Shown here: positions 37,403 through 49,092 of the stretch, one piece after another
Numbering within the stretch: the first letter of the stretch is position 1
How the letters are laid out: every line of letters starts with the position of its first letter
Assembly: GCA_905182885.1 (NCBI GenBank)
Contig: CAJJCW010000001.1
Span: forward strand, 565,256-629,255
Origin: SAR86 cluster bacterium SAR86B
Lineage (GTDB): Bacteria > Pseudomonadota > Gammaproteobacteria > Magnimaribacterales > D2472
Reading direction: 5' to 3'
Length of the DNA: 64,000 nucleotides
Program-made: the position numbers and the translations under genes
The notes under the pieces: model-generated
What the model saw: the letters and a program-made list of their open reading frames with translations, nothing else
What the model was told of the DNA's origin: nothing
Database searches by the model: none

Positions 37403-37435
37403 AAAAAGGTGAGTATTACTACTCACCTTTTTTTT
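37403..37435 (+). terminator. Rho-independent terminator of the receptor gene
   Basis: AAAAAGGTGAGTA pairs perfectly with TACTCACCTTTTT around the loop TTAC, and the stem runs into a T tract. It starts 16 bases after the receptor stop. Confidence 0.92.
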
Positions 37436-37510
37436 AAAATAAAATTCTTAAATTTCTTATAAGATATATGCAAATTTAATTATAATAAAGTACAATTACG
37501 ATTCAAAAAT

Positions 37511-37586
37511 GGGGCTATAGCTCAGCTGGGAGAGCACCTGCTTTGCAAGCAGGGGGTCCGCGGTTCGATCCCGCGTAGCTCCACCA
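37511..37586 (+). tRNA. tRNA-Ala (UGC)
   Basis: Complete 76-base cloverleaf: GGGGCTA acceptor pairs with TAGCTCC, D arm AGCTCAGCTGGGAGAGC, anticodon loop CTTTGCAAG with TGC, T arm GCGG-TTCGATC-CCGC, encoded CCA. It is not beside an rRNA operon, where this tRNA is often found. Confidence 0.97.
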
Positions 37587-37637
37587 CTTATCAAATCTAT
37601 AATCCTTTCAGTAAGATAAGTTTGTTATAGTTTATAT

Positions 37638-38405
37638 ATGACAAAACCTAAAGATACAAAAACTCCAGTAATAGAAAAAGCTTATAAAAATTTAGATTTT
37701 TTGACCAGCAAGGATGCCCGCCCTCTAAGAATTTTATCTGAATATCTTTATCCAAAATTACAACTTGAAGAACAAAAGGTCAAAGATACCATAGTGATTT
37801 TTGGATCAGCAAGAGCACCATCTCCCGAAGATCTAAGTGGAGAAGAAAGACTCAGTAAAAATACCAAATTAGCTGAGTACTATGATGCCACGAGAGAGCT
37901 CTCAAAAAAATTGACAGAATGGTCTCTTAATTTAGAAGTTCAGTATCAAAAATATGTTGTTTGTTCAGGAGGAGGTCCGGGTATCATGATTGCAGCCAAT
38001 AGAGGAGCAAGCGATGCTGGAGGTAAGAGTATGGCACTTAGAATTTCTCTACCCTTTGAAAATATTCCAAATCCATACGTGACTCCAGAGTTAGATTTTG
38101 AATTTCATTATTTTTTTACAAGAAAATTTTGGTTTACCTATCCAGCAAAAGCCTTGGTGATTATGCCTGGAGGCTTTGGAACCATGGACGAGTTTTTTGA
38201 AATTCTTACACTCATTCAGACTGAAAAAATTACAAAAAATCTACCCATAGTTCTTTTTGGAAAAGAGTTCTGGAGTAAGTTAATTAATTTTGAAACCTTA
38301 GTTGAATTTGGGACAATAGACAGAAAAGACTTAGATCTATTTTTTGTTACCAGCAGTGTGGATGAGGCTTTTAATCATATTACATCTAGACTTCATTCCA
38401 AATAA
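37638..38405 (+). CDS. LOG family protein (nucleoside monophosphate phosphoribohydrolase type)
   Basis: The 255-residue protein has the Rossmann-like LOG fold with FGSARAPSPED, VVCSGGGPGIMIAANRGA and the signature MPGGFGTMDEFFE (PGGxGTxxE). Members cut the N-glycosidic bond of nucleoside monophosphates; the old label lysine decarboxylase is wrong for this family. The N-terminal 60 residues make it the longer type. It stands alone after tRNA-Ala. Confidence 0.87.
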   Translation: MTKPKDTKTPVIEKAYKNLDFLTSKDARPLRILSEYLYPKLQLEEQKVKDTIVIFGSARAPSPEDLSGEERLSKNTKLAEYYDATRELSKKLTEWSLNLEVQYQKYVVCSGGGPGIMIAANRGASDAGGKSMALRISLPFENIPNPYVTPELDFEFHYFFTRKFWFTYPAKALVIMPGGFGTMDEFFEILTLIQTEKITKNLPIVLFGKEFWSKLINFETLVEFGTIDRKDLDLFFVTSSVDEAFNHITSRLHSK

Positions 38406-38477
38406 CTAAAACAAGAACAAGCTACGGAAGCAATTTTTGTAGGAGGAGTTTGAAGGCGGCTAATTGGATTCAACCTC

Positions 38478-38498
38478 GGGCCCGCAGCTCAACCAGTT
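38478..38498 (+). other. Possible decayed 5' end of a tRNA gene
   Basis: These 21 bases match the first 21 of tRNA-Ile at 11798 at about 15 positions, nearly all differences being C for T or A for G. No anticodon or T arm follows. It may be chance or a worn tRNA remnant; low certainty. Confidence 0.2.
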
Positions 38499-38506
38499 TA
38501 TTTCTT

Positions 38507-39412
38507 TTAGAAACCCTTAGTATTTGCCTTAAGAGATGAGGAAAAAATATCTATTAATAATTGAACATTTTTAAATCCTGTATATGACGGCCTTATAACT
38601 ATTGCTAATTCCCTATGGGGTCCTGGCTCATCAAGGTGTGCTTTCTTGATCAAGGAATTTGAATTCACTAATTGCTTAATAGCCATATGCGGCACTAAGG
38701 TTGAACCCATATTTCCAGCTACCAGTTGTGTTAGTGTTGAAAGACTAGATGCCTCCATTGAGTATTGCTTATCAGCATCCATTTTACATGCAGCTAGAAC
38801 ATGACTCTTTAGACAATGACCATCATCCAAAAGCATTAAGTTAGATAGGTCTATCTCCTTTGCTTTTATTTTTATTATTTCTGACCCTAAATTTTCCTTA
38901 TGACTAATATAATAAAAATCTTCCTCCCAAAATTTAAAGGATAGAAGTCCGTCAAGTTTGTAGGGCATAGCTAGAATAGCCATATCAATCTCACCATTAT
39001 TTACCTTATCAATAAGAGTACTCGATTGAGCTTCAATAATTTTTAGCTTTAGCTCTGGAAATTTTTTTCTTATAGAGGGCAGAACTAGGGGGATAAAGTA
39101 AGGCCCAACAGTAGGAATAATACCAAGAGTGATTGGCATTGTTAGCGGATTTTTTTGACTTTCACCAAGTTGATTAATGTCACTCATGCTTATTTTTATA
39201 GCCCTAGCTTTTTTTAATACTTCCCTACCTAAACTAGTAACTATTACTTTTTTATTAGTACGTTCGAATATTTGAATGCCCAATTGAGATTCCATTTCAG
39301 AAATTGCATTACTCAGAGTTGATGGAGATACATAGCAAGCATCAGCAGCTTTTTTAAAATGTAGCTCTTCTTCAACTGTTAGCGCGTAATGTATTTGTTT
39401 GAGGGTGATCAT
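38507..39412 (-). CDS. oxyR: LysR-type peroxide sensor OxyR
   Basis: The ATG at 39412 (MITLKQIHYALTVEEELHF) is chosen over one eleven codons upstream because it matches LysR starts. The winged helix (HFKKAADACYVSPSTLSNAI) is followed by the effector domain; LLDDGHCLKSHVLAACKMDA holds two cysteines nine residues apart, matching the peroxide-sensing Cys199/Cys208 pair of E. coli OxyR. It is divergent from katG, a known target, and should activate it when oxidised. About 301 residues. Confidence 0.9.
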   Translation of the reverse strand: MITLKQIHYALTVEEELHFKKAADACYVSPSTLSNAISEMESQLGIQIFERTNKKVIVTSLGREVLKKARAIKISMSDINQLGESQKNPLTMPITLGIIPTVGPYFIPLVLPSIRKKFPELKLKIIEAQSSTLIDKVNNGEIDMAILAMPYKLDGLLSFKFWEEDFYYISHKENLGSEIIKIKAKEIDLSNLMLLDDGHCLKSHVLAACKMDADKQYSMEASSLSTLTQLVAGNMGSTLVPHMAIKQLVNSNSLIKKAHLDEPGPHRELAIVIRPSYTGFKNVQLLIDIFSSSLKANTKGF

Positions 39413-39479
39413 TGATATTTTTTTATGTACACTATAATCGAACATAGAATTCTTTAATAGTGTATTTAATAATACATAA

Positions 39480-41672
<2,193 letters not shown>

Positions 41673-41702
41673 TAAGACCCATTAAAGTAAGTCTATATAT
41701 AG

Positions 41703-41735
41703 GGCTGGTTAGATTAATTTAACCAGCCTTTTTTT
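41703..41735 (+). terminator. Rho-independent terminator of katG
   Basis: GGCTGGTTA pairs with TAACCAGCC around an eight-base loop, followed by seven T. The T tract overlaps the stop of the convergent purU gene. Confidence 0.9.
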
Positions 41736-42594
41736 AATTAAAGACTATAGTTTTAGTGCCATTAATTAGAATTCTTTTTTCTGCATACCACCTAACAGAG
41801 CGAGATAAGACTGTTGACTCTATATCATTCCCTTTTCTTGTAAAATCGTCAGTACTGTCACTGTGATTAACTCTTTCAATATTTTGTTCTATGATTGGGC
41901 CTTCATCTAGATCACTAGTAACAAAATGTGATGTCGCTCCAATTAATTTAACCCCCTTATCAAACGCTTGGTGATAGGGCTTGGCTCCCTTAAAACTTGG
42001 CAAAAAGCTATGATGAATGTTAATACATCTCCCTAGCCACTTACTACTGAAGTCAGCAGAAAGAATTTGCATATATCTTGCTAACACTATTAATTCAGCA
42101 TTCTTTTCCTCTGCTATAGAGTTAAATTCTTTTTCTTGTTTTTTCCTAGACTCTTCATTTTTCTCAATCGGTAGATAGTGAAAATCAAAACCATGAAACT
42201 CTACAATCTCTCTATAAGTCTCATGATTTGAGATAACTCCAACTATTTCGATAGGCATATCTCTAAACTTAGTTCGATATAAAAGATCATTTAAGCAATG
42301 GCCTAGTTTTGATACAGCAATGAGAGTCTTTATTTTCTTTCCTTCAAGGTCAATTGACCATTCCATTTGCAGATCATTTGCAAGTTGCTCAAACTCATTA
42401 ATCAGTTTTTCAAATTCATCGGAAAGCTCTGCGATAGTAAATACAGTTCTAGAAAAAAAAGTATTAGAGTCAATATCAGAATATGACTGAACATCTGTCA
42501 GAAAAGCAAAGTTTTTATATAACAAGCTTGTAACTTTTGACTGAATACCAGATGTATCAGGACAGGAGAAAGTTAATATATAGTTAGTATTCAT
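41734..42594 (-). CDS. purU: Formyltetrahydrofolate deformylase
   Basis: PurU hydrolyses 10-formyl-tetrahydrofolate to formate and tetrahydrofolate, balancing the C1 pool. The chosen ATG (42594) starts the ACT domain directly (MNTNYILTFSCPDTSGIQSK); an upstream ATG would add 16 residues with no family match. The catalytic domain has LIAVSKLGHCLNDLL, LARYMQILSADF and INIHHSFLPSFKGAKPYHQA with the Asn-His-Asp set (Asp in ATSHFVTSDLDEGPII). 286 residues, normal. It complements the demethylation genes at 18-22 kb, which load folate with C1 units. Confidence 0.95.
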   Translation of the reverse strand: MNTNYILTFSCPDTSGIQSKVTSLLYKNFAFLTDVQSYSDIDSNTFFSRTVFTIAELSDEFEKLINEFEQLANDLQMEWSIDLEGKKIKTLIAVSKLGHCLNDLLYRTKFRDMPIEIVGVISNHETYREIVEFHGFDFHYLPIEKNEESRKKQEKEFNSIAEEKNAELIVLARYMQILSADFSSKWLGRCINIHHSFLPSFKGAKPYHQAFDKGVKLIGATSHFVTSDLDEGPIIEQNIERVNHSDSTDDFTRKGNDIESTVLSRSVRWYAEKRILINGTKTIVFN

Positions 42595-42672
42595 TGCACA
42601 AATCTTATAATAATTTAGGTTACTAAGATATTGTTTCTTCATAATAGTTATTAGGCTTATAATTCCATCATT

Positions 42673-43446
42673 ATGGATAGAGAGTTATGGGCGGTAATAA
42701 AGAATGAGATTGATCTTAGGGTAGAGGCTGAGCCTTCTCTTGGGTCATTTTTGCACTCGTTAATACTTTCACAAAAAGATCTTCTTGCAGCAGTAGCTTC
42801 CATTCTTGCATCTAAGCTTCATAGCGATGCATTATCTGCAATGGATATAAAGAAATTTATATTAGATGTCTATACTGATTGTGAGGAAATTGGACCAGCC
42901 TTGGAAGCTGATTTAAAGTTTTTTAAAGAACAGGATCCAGCTTGTAGCTACTACTCAACTCCATTACTTTTTTATAAAGGCTTCTTAGGTCTTGCTTCTT
43001 ATAGGGCCGCTCACTGCTTATGGAATGATCAAAGACACACTATGGCATTATTCTTCCAAAACAGAGCCTCTGAAGTTTTTGGATTAGACATCCATCCTGC
43101 TGCAAAAATTGCAGGTGGTGTAATGATTGATCATGCTACTGGAGTTGTTGTCGGCGAAACAGCAGTGATAGAGTCCAATGTATCAATATTCCAGGGTGTT
43201 ACTCTTGGTGGTAAGGGGTTTGAATCTGGTAAAAGACACCCAAATATAAAGAAAGGGGCGTCTATTTTTGCTTCAAGTACAATTCTAGGAAATATTACTA
43301 TTGGAGAAAATGCAGTTGTAGCTGCTGGAAGCTTAGTCTTAAAAGACGTTCAAAGAGATACAACAGTAGCAGGGATACCTGCAAAAGAATTGAATAAACT
43401 AAATATTACCAATGATAGCTGGGATCCAGGTAATTCAGGACTATAA
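42673..43446 (+). CDS. cysE: Serine O-acetyltransferase
   Basis: CysE acetylates serine for cysteine synthesis. The 257-residue protein has the helical N-terminal domain (LASKLHSDALSAMDIKKFI) and left-handed beta-helix hexapeptides with the catalytic stretch FGLDIHPAAKIAGGVMIDHA, VVGETAVIESNVSIFQGVTL and AAGSLVLKDV. It is two bases ahead of cysteine synthase, so the two steps of cysteine formation are coupled. Confidence 0.96.
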   Translation: MDRELWAVIKNEIDLRVEAEPSLGSFLHSLILSQKDLLAAVASILASKLHSDALSAMDIKKFILDVYTDCEEIGPALEADLKFFKEQDPACSYYSTPLLFYKGFLGLASYRAAHCLWNDQRHTMALFFQNRASEVFGLDIHPAAKIAGGVMIDHATGVVVGETAVIESNVSIFQGVTLGGKGFESGKRHPNIKKGASIFASSTILGNITIGENAVVAAGSLVLKDVQRDTTVAGIPAKELNKLNITNDSWDPGNSGL

Positions 43447-43448
43447 AA

Positions 43449-44423
43449 ATGATTAAATATATTGGCAACACGCCACTTATAAAGCTTAAATACTATTCAG
43501 AAGAAACCGGATGTAATATTTATGGCAAAGCAGAGTTTATGAATCCAGGCGGCTCTGTGAAGGATAGAGCAGCAAAATATATTCTTGAAGATGCAATGTC
43601 TAAAGGGCTAATAAGATCAGGAGGAACAGTCGTAGAGGGAACTGCTGGAAATACTGGCATTGGCCTAGCCTTGGTTGGTAACGCACTTGGACTAAAGACT
43701 GTTATCGTTATTCCAGACACTCAAAGCGAAGAGAAAAAAGCAACAATAAGAGCATGTGGAGCTGAATTGATTGAAGTTCCAGCTGTGCCTTATAAAGATG
43801 AAAATAATTATGTTAAGTACTCAAAAAGAGTGGCAGAGTCTTTAGAAAATCCAAATGGAGTCCTCTGGGCTAATCAATTTGATAATACAGCCAATAGAGA
43901 AGGACATTACAACGATACAGGCCCCGAGATTTATAACCAACTTAATGGTGAGGTTGACGGTTTTATTTGTTCAGTAGGGACTGGTGGAACCTTGGCTGGG
44001 ATAGCTAAGTTCCTAAAAGAAAAGAATGAATCTACACAAATAGGTCTTGTTGATCCTTTTGGAGCATCCTTATATTCATATTACAAAGATGGTGAACTTA
44101 AATCAGAGGGCTCATCAGTAACTGAGGGAATTGGCCAAGGAAGAATTACAAAAAATCTAGAAGATTTAAGAGTAGATTTTCCAATAAGACTTCCGGATCA
44201 AGAAGCTCTAGATGTCATGTTTAAAATGGTTGAAACCGAGGGTTTATATCTAGGGGGAAGTGCTGGTATGAATGTTGCTGGAGCAATTCATCTAGCAAAA
44301 GAGATGGGACCTGGGAATAATATTGTTACCATTTTATGTGATTCAGGATCTAGATATCTGAGCAAGCTTTATAACAGGAACTTTCTTGTAAACAATGAGT
44401 TGCCTTGTCCTGAATGGATCTAG
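43449..44423 (+). CDS. cysK: Cysteine synthase (O-acetylserine sulfhydrylase)
   Basis: The 324-residue PLP enzyme starts with YIGNTPLIKL, holds the PLP lysine in NPGGSVKDRAA, the substrate loop EGTAGNTGIGLA, and the phosphate-binding SVGTGGTLAG. It converts O-acetylserine and sulphide into cysteine. The tail (LYNRNFLVNNELPCPEWI) is that of the longer CysK type seen in proteobacteria and eukaryotes. Convergent with the next gene, four-base overlap. Confidence 0.93.
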   Translation: MIKYIGNTPLIKLKYYSEETGCNIYGKAEFMNPGGSVKDRAAKYILEDAMSKGLIRSGGTVVEGTAGNTGIGLALVGNALGLKTVIVIPDTQSEEKKATIRACGAELIEVPAVPYKDENNYVKYSKRVAESLENPNGVLWANQFDNTANREGHYNDTGPEIYNQLNGEVDGFICSVGTGGTLAGIAKFLKEKNESTQIGLVDPFGASLYSYYKDGELKSEGSSVTEGIGQGRITKNLEDLRVDFPIRLPDQEALDVMFKMVETEGLYLGGSAGMNVAGAIHLAKEMGPGNNIVTILCDSGSRYLSKLYNRNFLVNNELPCPEWI

Positions 44424-45667
44424 CTACTAGCTCTCTGCATTAAATTCAATCTCTGATATATAGATATCAAACTTACTATTAAGATATTAATTAGTAACTG
44501 ACCCATAAGAAGCTGAGTTGAAAGAATTTCAATATTTAGAACCCCTAAATAATAAATAGCTAGTATCCCGAGTACAGAAAAATTAAATATTGAAGCGTAT
44601 GCGTATTTAGTTCCTTGAAGTAAGAAAGCGGTCAATGAACTAAGAGAAGTAATGGTAATAGCGAAAACAATTATTTCATTATAAGTATGCTGAGGTAGGA
44701 AAAATAATACTGAGCCTGATACTGCTATTGTAAATAGCATCTGAAAGAAACTAAAAACTTTAATATCGCTTGAAACCTCAGGATTATATTTTACATAAAA
44801 CTCTTTTGGGTCTTTATCTTCTATGCAGTCTTCTGGCCTCCAATATGTTTTTGAATACCAAACTTTTACCTTATCACTCCATTTCTTTGTTTTAATCGAG
44901 TCACTAATCATAATGGAATAGACTTGAAGGTTTGCCCAGATAGGGTTCCAGCTCTTTAAAGCAGTTGCTGTTCCATAAACTGGGACGACATCTGGTAATC
45001 TCGCTGTATAAGTTCCAAACATTCTATCCCAGATAATAAAGACGCCTCCATAATTAGCATCTATGTATTCTTTATTTTTTGCATGATGTATCCCATGGTT
45101 CATAGGAGTAATAAATATCTTCTCTAAAATCCCTAAATGCCCTATATGTTCAGTGTGAACCCAGAATTGATAGACTAGATTTATACCAGCTACAGTTACA
45201 AAAACTTCTCCAGGGACCCCTAGTATTATCATTGGCATATAGAAAATCCATTTCCATAACCAACCTGTACTTGTTTGCCTTAAAGCGGTGGCAAGATTGT
45301 AATCCTCTCCATGGTGGTGAACGCTATGAGTGGCCCATAAAATCTTTATTTCATGATGTAGTCTATGCATCCAGTAATAAGAAAGGTCGTATAGAAGGAA
45401 TGCAATAACCCAAGTCATAGGGTTTGCAATAGATAACAGCTTAAGATTTAAAGAGGAGCTGATGTACATAAAGATAATACTTTGCACCCCAAGATTTAAC
45501 ATAGTGGGGTATCTACTTATCATTCCAAGAGAGATGCTCGTAAAAGTATCACTTAGTCTATAAGTATTCTTACCTACAGATCTTCCATAAAAGTACTCTA
45601 CAAGTATCAATAAAAAAAATACAGGAACTGCAAAAGTTATTATTAAAGATTTATCTGTGACTATCAT
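44420..45667 (-). CDS. Sterol desaturase / fatty acid hydroxylase family protein (copy 2)
   Basis: A 415-residue paralogue of the gene at 16608-17837: same length and order, with SYYWMHRLHHE, HSVHHHGEDYNLATALRQT and NHGIHHAKNKEYIDANYGG, and WDRMFGTYTARL. All three di-iron histidine clusters are intact. Seven to eight membrane helices. The two copies share the ALRQT-x-TG segment and the ...NYGGVFIIWDRMFGT block, so they come from one ancestor but sit 27 kb apart in different contexts and may act on different lipids. Confidence 0.85.
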   Translation of the reverse strand: MIVTDKSLIITFAVPVFFLLILVEYFYGRSVGKNTYRLSDTFTSISLGMISRYPTMLNLGVQSIIFMYISSSLNLKLLSIANPMTWVIAFLLYDLSYYWMHRLHHEIKILWATHSVHHHGEDYNLATALRQTSTGWLWKWIFYMPMIILGVPGEVFVTVAGINLVYQFWVHTEHIGHLGILEKIFITPMNHGIHHAKNKEYIDANYGGVFIIWDRMFGTYTARLPDVVPVYGTATALKSWNPIWANLQVYSIMISDSIKTKKWSDKVKVWYSKTYWRPEDCIEDKDPKEFYVKYNPEVSSDIKVFSFFQMLFTIAVSGSVLFFLPQHTYNEIIVFAITITSLSSLTAFLLQGTKYAYASIFNFSVLGILAIYYLGVLNIEILSTQLLMGQLLINILIVSLISIYQRLNLMQRASS

Positions 45668-45720
45668 ACTTCCTCCTGCAAATTTATTATGTTACTAATT
45701 ATATATAATTATACATATAA

Positions 45721-46539
45721 CTACCTAGCTGGCTTCAAAAAAGATAGTGAGCCAATTGCATTAGCAAATTCTCTATTTTCAGTATATACACTTGTCACAC
45801 CTGCAAGTTCTAATCTTTTATCTATAGCTGATGTAACAGATTCAAGCAAAGAAACTCTCCCTACAAAATAGACTTTATCAACACCAACAAGCAAGGCATT
45901 CAAATAAGCTATAGTGCCTATTACCTCTCCAGTCATATTCATAAGAGATGCTGCTATATCTTCATCAGCGAATTTTTTTAAATCCCTTGCTTTGGAAAAA
46001 TTTGATGCAGTTATGTCAGGGTCAAGAGAGCCAATATCATTTACAACTTCACCAATAAGCATATCTAGACTATTTTTATCTCCATCAAAAGCCATACTGT
46101 CTATTTTTTTAGAATCTTTGGTATCAACTAGCAAGTTTGATAATCCCTGAAGAGTCCCACCACCAAAAGAAATACCACCTAAATGATGGAATTCACCATT
46201 AATGTAACTTACACATGCAGTTCCGGTTCCCGTGCTTACAACAACAAATGAATCTTCTTGGATGTTGTAAATTGCCTTTGCACCTCTCCCTATAGCAAAA
46301 ACTTCATTCACCTTTGTTATGGGTATTGAATTATAAGATTCTGGGAGATTGCTTGATTTACCCCCAGTTACTGCAATATTCTCAATCTCCAAGTCAGTGA
46401 GATTCAATTTAGAAAAGATAGTATCTAACAGCTTAGTATCAATACTATCTTTAGATGCAAATGTATGAAATGTTGAAGTGCCATTATCCTCAATGACTAG
46501 ATCAGTATTGGTGATTCCAAAATCTATACCAATATCCAT
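45721..46539 (-). CDS. Type II pantothenate kinase-like protein (CoaW/Fumble family)
   Basis: A 272-residue actin-fold kinase: IGIDFGITNTDLVIED (phosphate 1), SFVVVSTGTGTACVSY and HLGGISFGGGTLQGLSNLL (the mark of type II PanK), and VYFVGRVSLLESV near the end. It would phosphorylate pantothenate, the first step to coenzyme A. Type II enzymes are best known from Staphylococcus and eukaryotes; most gammaproteobacteria use CoaA (type I) or CoaX (type III), so this is unusual. It is three bases from the M1 peptidase stop. A related sugar-kinase activity is not excluded. Confidence 0.75.
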   Translation of the reverse strand: MDIGIDFGITNTDLVIEDNGTSTFHTFASKDSIDTKLLDTIFSKLNLTDLEIENIAVTGGKSSNLPESYNSIPITKVNEVFAIGRGAKAIYNIQEDSFVVVSTGTGTACVSYINGEFHHLGGISFGGGTLQGLSNLLVDTKDSKKIDSMAFDGDKNSLDMLIGEVVNDIGSLDPDITASNFSKARDLKKFADEDIAASLMNMTGEVIGTIAYLNALLVGVDKVYFVGRVSLLESVTSAIDKRLELAGVTSVYTENREFANAIGSLSFLKPAR

Positions 46540-46541
46540 TT

Positions 46542-48923
46542 TTAATTATGAGAGTTAATTTCTTTGTTTCTTTCCATTAAGTCTTTCATTAGATTTTTTG
46601 GATTACTGTTGCTTGCATTTGGTCTTAATCTTGCAGGAATCATTCTTTGTGGATAATAATTGTTTTCAATATCCGTATCAGCTATTTCCCAAAAAGGATC
46701 TACCACTATGGATGCTATTTTAATCTTAGATCTTTTTAGCCATTTAGCTTCTTTAGGATTTTTTCTCCAAATCTCGGCAGGAATCTTAATTACTTCGCTT
46801 GTTCCATCTTCATAATCTATTTGTAAGGGTATTGGCATTACTAGGCCACCAATATTCTTAAAATCTAAAATGTAGTAGAGCTCGTCTTTTTCAATAGCAC
46901 TTTCAAGCGCCTTCTTTTTCCATTCAGGGTCGCTATTATTTTTATCGTAAAGATCATCTAAAATATCATCATAGTCTCCCATTTCCCTTTTGGAGGGAGT
47001 AAATGGATCATATTCATCATATATATCTAGGAGCTCCGGTCTAAGATTAACTCTTTCGGCTATTTGTTCAGACTTATTTCTTTCATCAAAAAGCATTTTT
47101 GGTTCATTATTAAAATCATTCCTATCTTTCTTAAGGTTGTCAGCAGGGTTTAGAGAGTCCAATGAGGCCTCATATACGCTCTTTAGAGCTATATCTACAT
47201 GATCTGTAGAGAAGAACCAGCCATTCCAGAACCAGTCCAGGTCGACGCCAGAGGCCTCTTCCATGGTTCTAAAAAAGTCATATGGAGTAGGGCGTTTAAA
47301 TCTCCATCTATTACAGTATTCTTTAAAAGCTAAATCAAATAACTCTCTACCCAAAACTGTTTCTCTTAAAATTACTAATGCAGTTGCTGGTTTAGCATAA
47401 GCATTATTACCAAACTGCAATAAAGATTCGGAATTTGTCATTATAGGTACTTGCTTTGAGCTTTTCATATAATCTGTTATCCATCTAGCTTCACCTCTTC
47501 TGGACCTGTATTCTAAGTCCCACTCTTGCTCTGCAAGATATTGTAAGAAAGTATTTAGACCCTCATCCATCCAAGTCCATTGACGCTCATCTGAGTTAAT
47601 AATCATTGGAAAGTAGTTATGGCCAACTTCATGAATTACCACGCCTATTAAAAACTTCTTTTCACTTCTTGAGTAGGTTCTTGTTCCATCTTCTTCAAGG
47701 TCAGTTCTGGGTCCGTTAAAAGTTATCATTGGATATTCCATACCACCAACAGGTCCATTTACGCTTTGAGAAGTAGGGTATGGGTAATCGAAAGAAAATT
47801 TTGAATATACTTCCATGGTATGCATAACTGCTTCTGTAGAATATTTAGACCAAAGAGGCTCACCTTCTTTGGGATAAAAAGACATAGCCATCACCAAAGG
47901 ATTTTTAGCAGATTCTTGCTTGAAACCAGCTGCATCCCAAATAAATTTTCTAGATGAAGCCCATGCAAAGTCTCTTACATTATCAGCTTTAAAGACCCAT
48001 GTTTTCGTATTTTTTGATCTTGATTTTTCATTCTCAAACGCCTCATTTGGAGTCACTATAAACATAGGCTTTTCAGATCTCTTGGCCTTATCTAATCTTT
48101 TAATCTGTATTTTTGACAGTACATCATTTGGATTCTGAAGAACGCCAGTTGAAGATACAATATGATCTGAAGGTACTGTTATAGAAACTTCATAGTCCCC
48201 AAACTCTAAAGTAAATTCTCCATTGCCAATAAATTCTTTATTATGCCAACCTTCATAATCTGTATATGCAGAAATTCTTGGGTACCACTGAGCTACAAGA
48301 AAAATATCATTGCCATCTTCAAATGACTCATACCCATTTCTAGCCCTTACAGCATTTTCTTCAACGAGTTGATATTCCCAATCAATTTTAATATCTGTTG
48401 ATTCGTTGCTCGTTAATGGTTTGTCTAAATTCACCCTTAACAAGGTTCCAACTAAATATGTTTTAGCCACTTTATTATCAATCTTGACTTCTAAGTTCTT
48501 AAGACCGCCATCAAAATTATCAGCAAAGTTATTTTTTCTAAGAGCACTAAAAGAAATACTATCTGAACTGCCAAAAGTAGCAGTTAAGTTTTTTATAGAG
48601 TCTTTTTTAAATATATTTTGATCTAACTGAATCCATACATACTTAAGATCAAGAGGTGAATTATTATGGTAAGTAATAGTCTCAGAGCCATTCAGAGACC
48701 TATTATCCTCATTAAGAGTAATATTAATCTTGTAATCCGCTTTTTGCTGCCAATATGCCTTACCAGGCTCTCCAGTTGCTGGCCTATATTGATTAGGGTC
48801 TGGAAACCTCTCTTCTAACTGTCGAAACTTATCTTCAAAAGAGCCCTTAGATTGATGGGTATCATGAGCAAAACCAAAAGATGAGAATAAAATAATTGCA
48901 AAAAATATTTTATTTATCTTCAT
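46542..48923 (-). CDS. Exported M1 family metallopeptidase
   Basis: The 793-residue protein has a signal peptide (residues 1-19), an N-terminal beta-saddle domain, GGMEYPM at about 395 (a GAMEN-like exopeptidase motif), and the zinc site HEVGH at about 430 with the downstream Glu in WTWMDEGLNTFLQYL. It belongs to the M1 group of periplasmic or surface aminopeptidases, and probably trims peptides taken up as nutrients. The last 200 residues form a charged extra domain. Its start overlaps the small gene upstream by 14 bases. Confidence 0.9.
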   Translation of the reverse strand: MKINKIFFAIILFSSFGFAHDTHQSKGSFEDKFRQLEERFPDPNQYRPATGEPGKAYWQQKADYKINITLNEDNRSLNGSETITYHNNSPLDLKYVWIQLDQNIFKKDSIKNLTATFGSSDSISFSALRKNNFADNFDGGLKNLEVKIDNKVAKTYLVGTLLRVNLDKPLTSNESTDIKIDWEYQLVEENAVRARNGYESFEDGNDIFLVAQWYPRISAYTDYEGWHNKEFIGNGEFTLEFGDYEVSITVPSDHIVSSTGVLQNPNDVLSKIQIKRLDKAKRSEKPMFIVTPNEAFENEKSRSKNTKTWVFKADNVRDFAWASSRKFIWDAAGFKQESAKNPLVMAMSFYPKEGEPLWSKYSTEAVMHTMEVYSKFSFDYPYPTSQSVNGPVGGMEYPMITFNGPRTDLEEDGTRTYSRSEKKFLIGVVIHEVGHNYFPMIINSDERQWTWMDEGLNTFLQYLAEQEWDLEYRSRRGEARWITDYMKSSKQVPIMTNSESLLQFGNNAYAKPATALVILRETVLGRELFDLAFKEYCNRWRFKRPTPYDFFRTMEEASGVDLDWFWNGWFFSTDHVDIALKSVYEASLDSLNPADNLKKDRNDFNNEPKMLFDERNKSEQIAERVNLRPELLDIYDEYDPFTPSKREMGDYDDILDDLYDKNNSDPEWKKKALESAIEKDELYYILDFKNIGGLVMPIPLQIDYEDGTSEVIKIPAEIWRKNPKEAKWLKRSKIKIASIVVDPFWEIADTDIENNYYPQRMIPARLRPNASNSNPKNLMKDLMERNKEINSHN

Positions 48924-49092
48924 CTATAACTTCCTCTGATTCACCTTCAATAATATTATCAGGCTTTTTTTTGCCAAATCTATTTATTCTGTTATCCCTG
49001 TCTGTTTGTTTTTTCGATGCTTTTACCTTGCCTAGATTAAAAAAGACAAATAACGAAAGAACTGCAAGGCCACCAAAAATTATTGAATTCAT
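48910..49092 (-). CDS. Small membrane-anchored protein, unknown
   Basis: A 60-residue protein: one N-terminal membrane helix (residues 3-20, IIFGGLAVLSLFVFFNLG) and a highly charged tail, first basic (KVKASKKQTDRDNR), then acidic (EGESEEVIDEDK). It overlaps the M1 gene by 14 bases and touches the Bax1-I gene by one base, so the three form a tight operon. No family recognised. Confidence 0.6.
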   Translation of the reverse strand: MNSIIFGGLAVLSLFVFFNLGKVKASKKQTDRDNRINRFGKKKPDNIIEGESEEVIDEDK

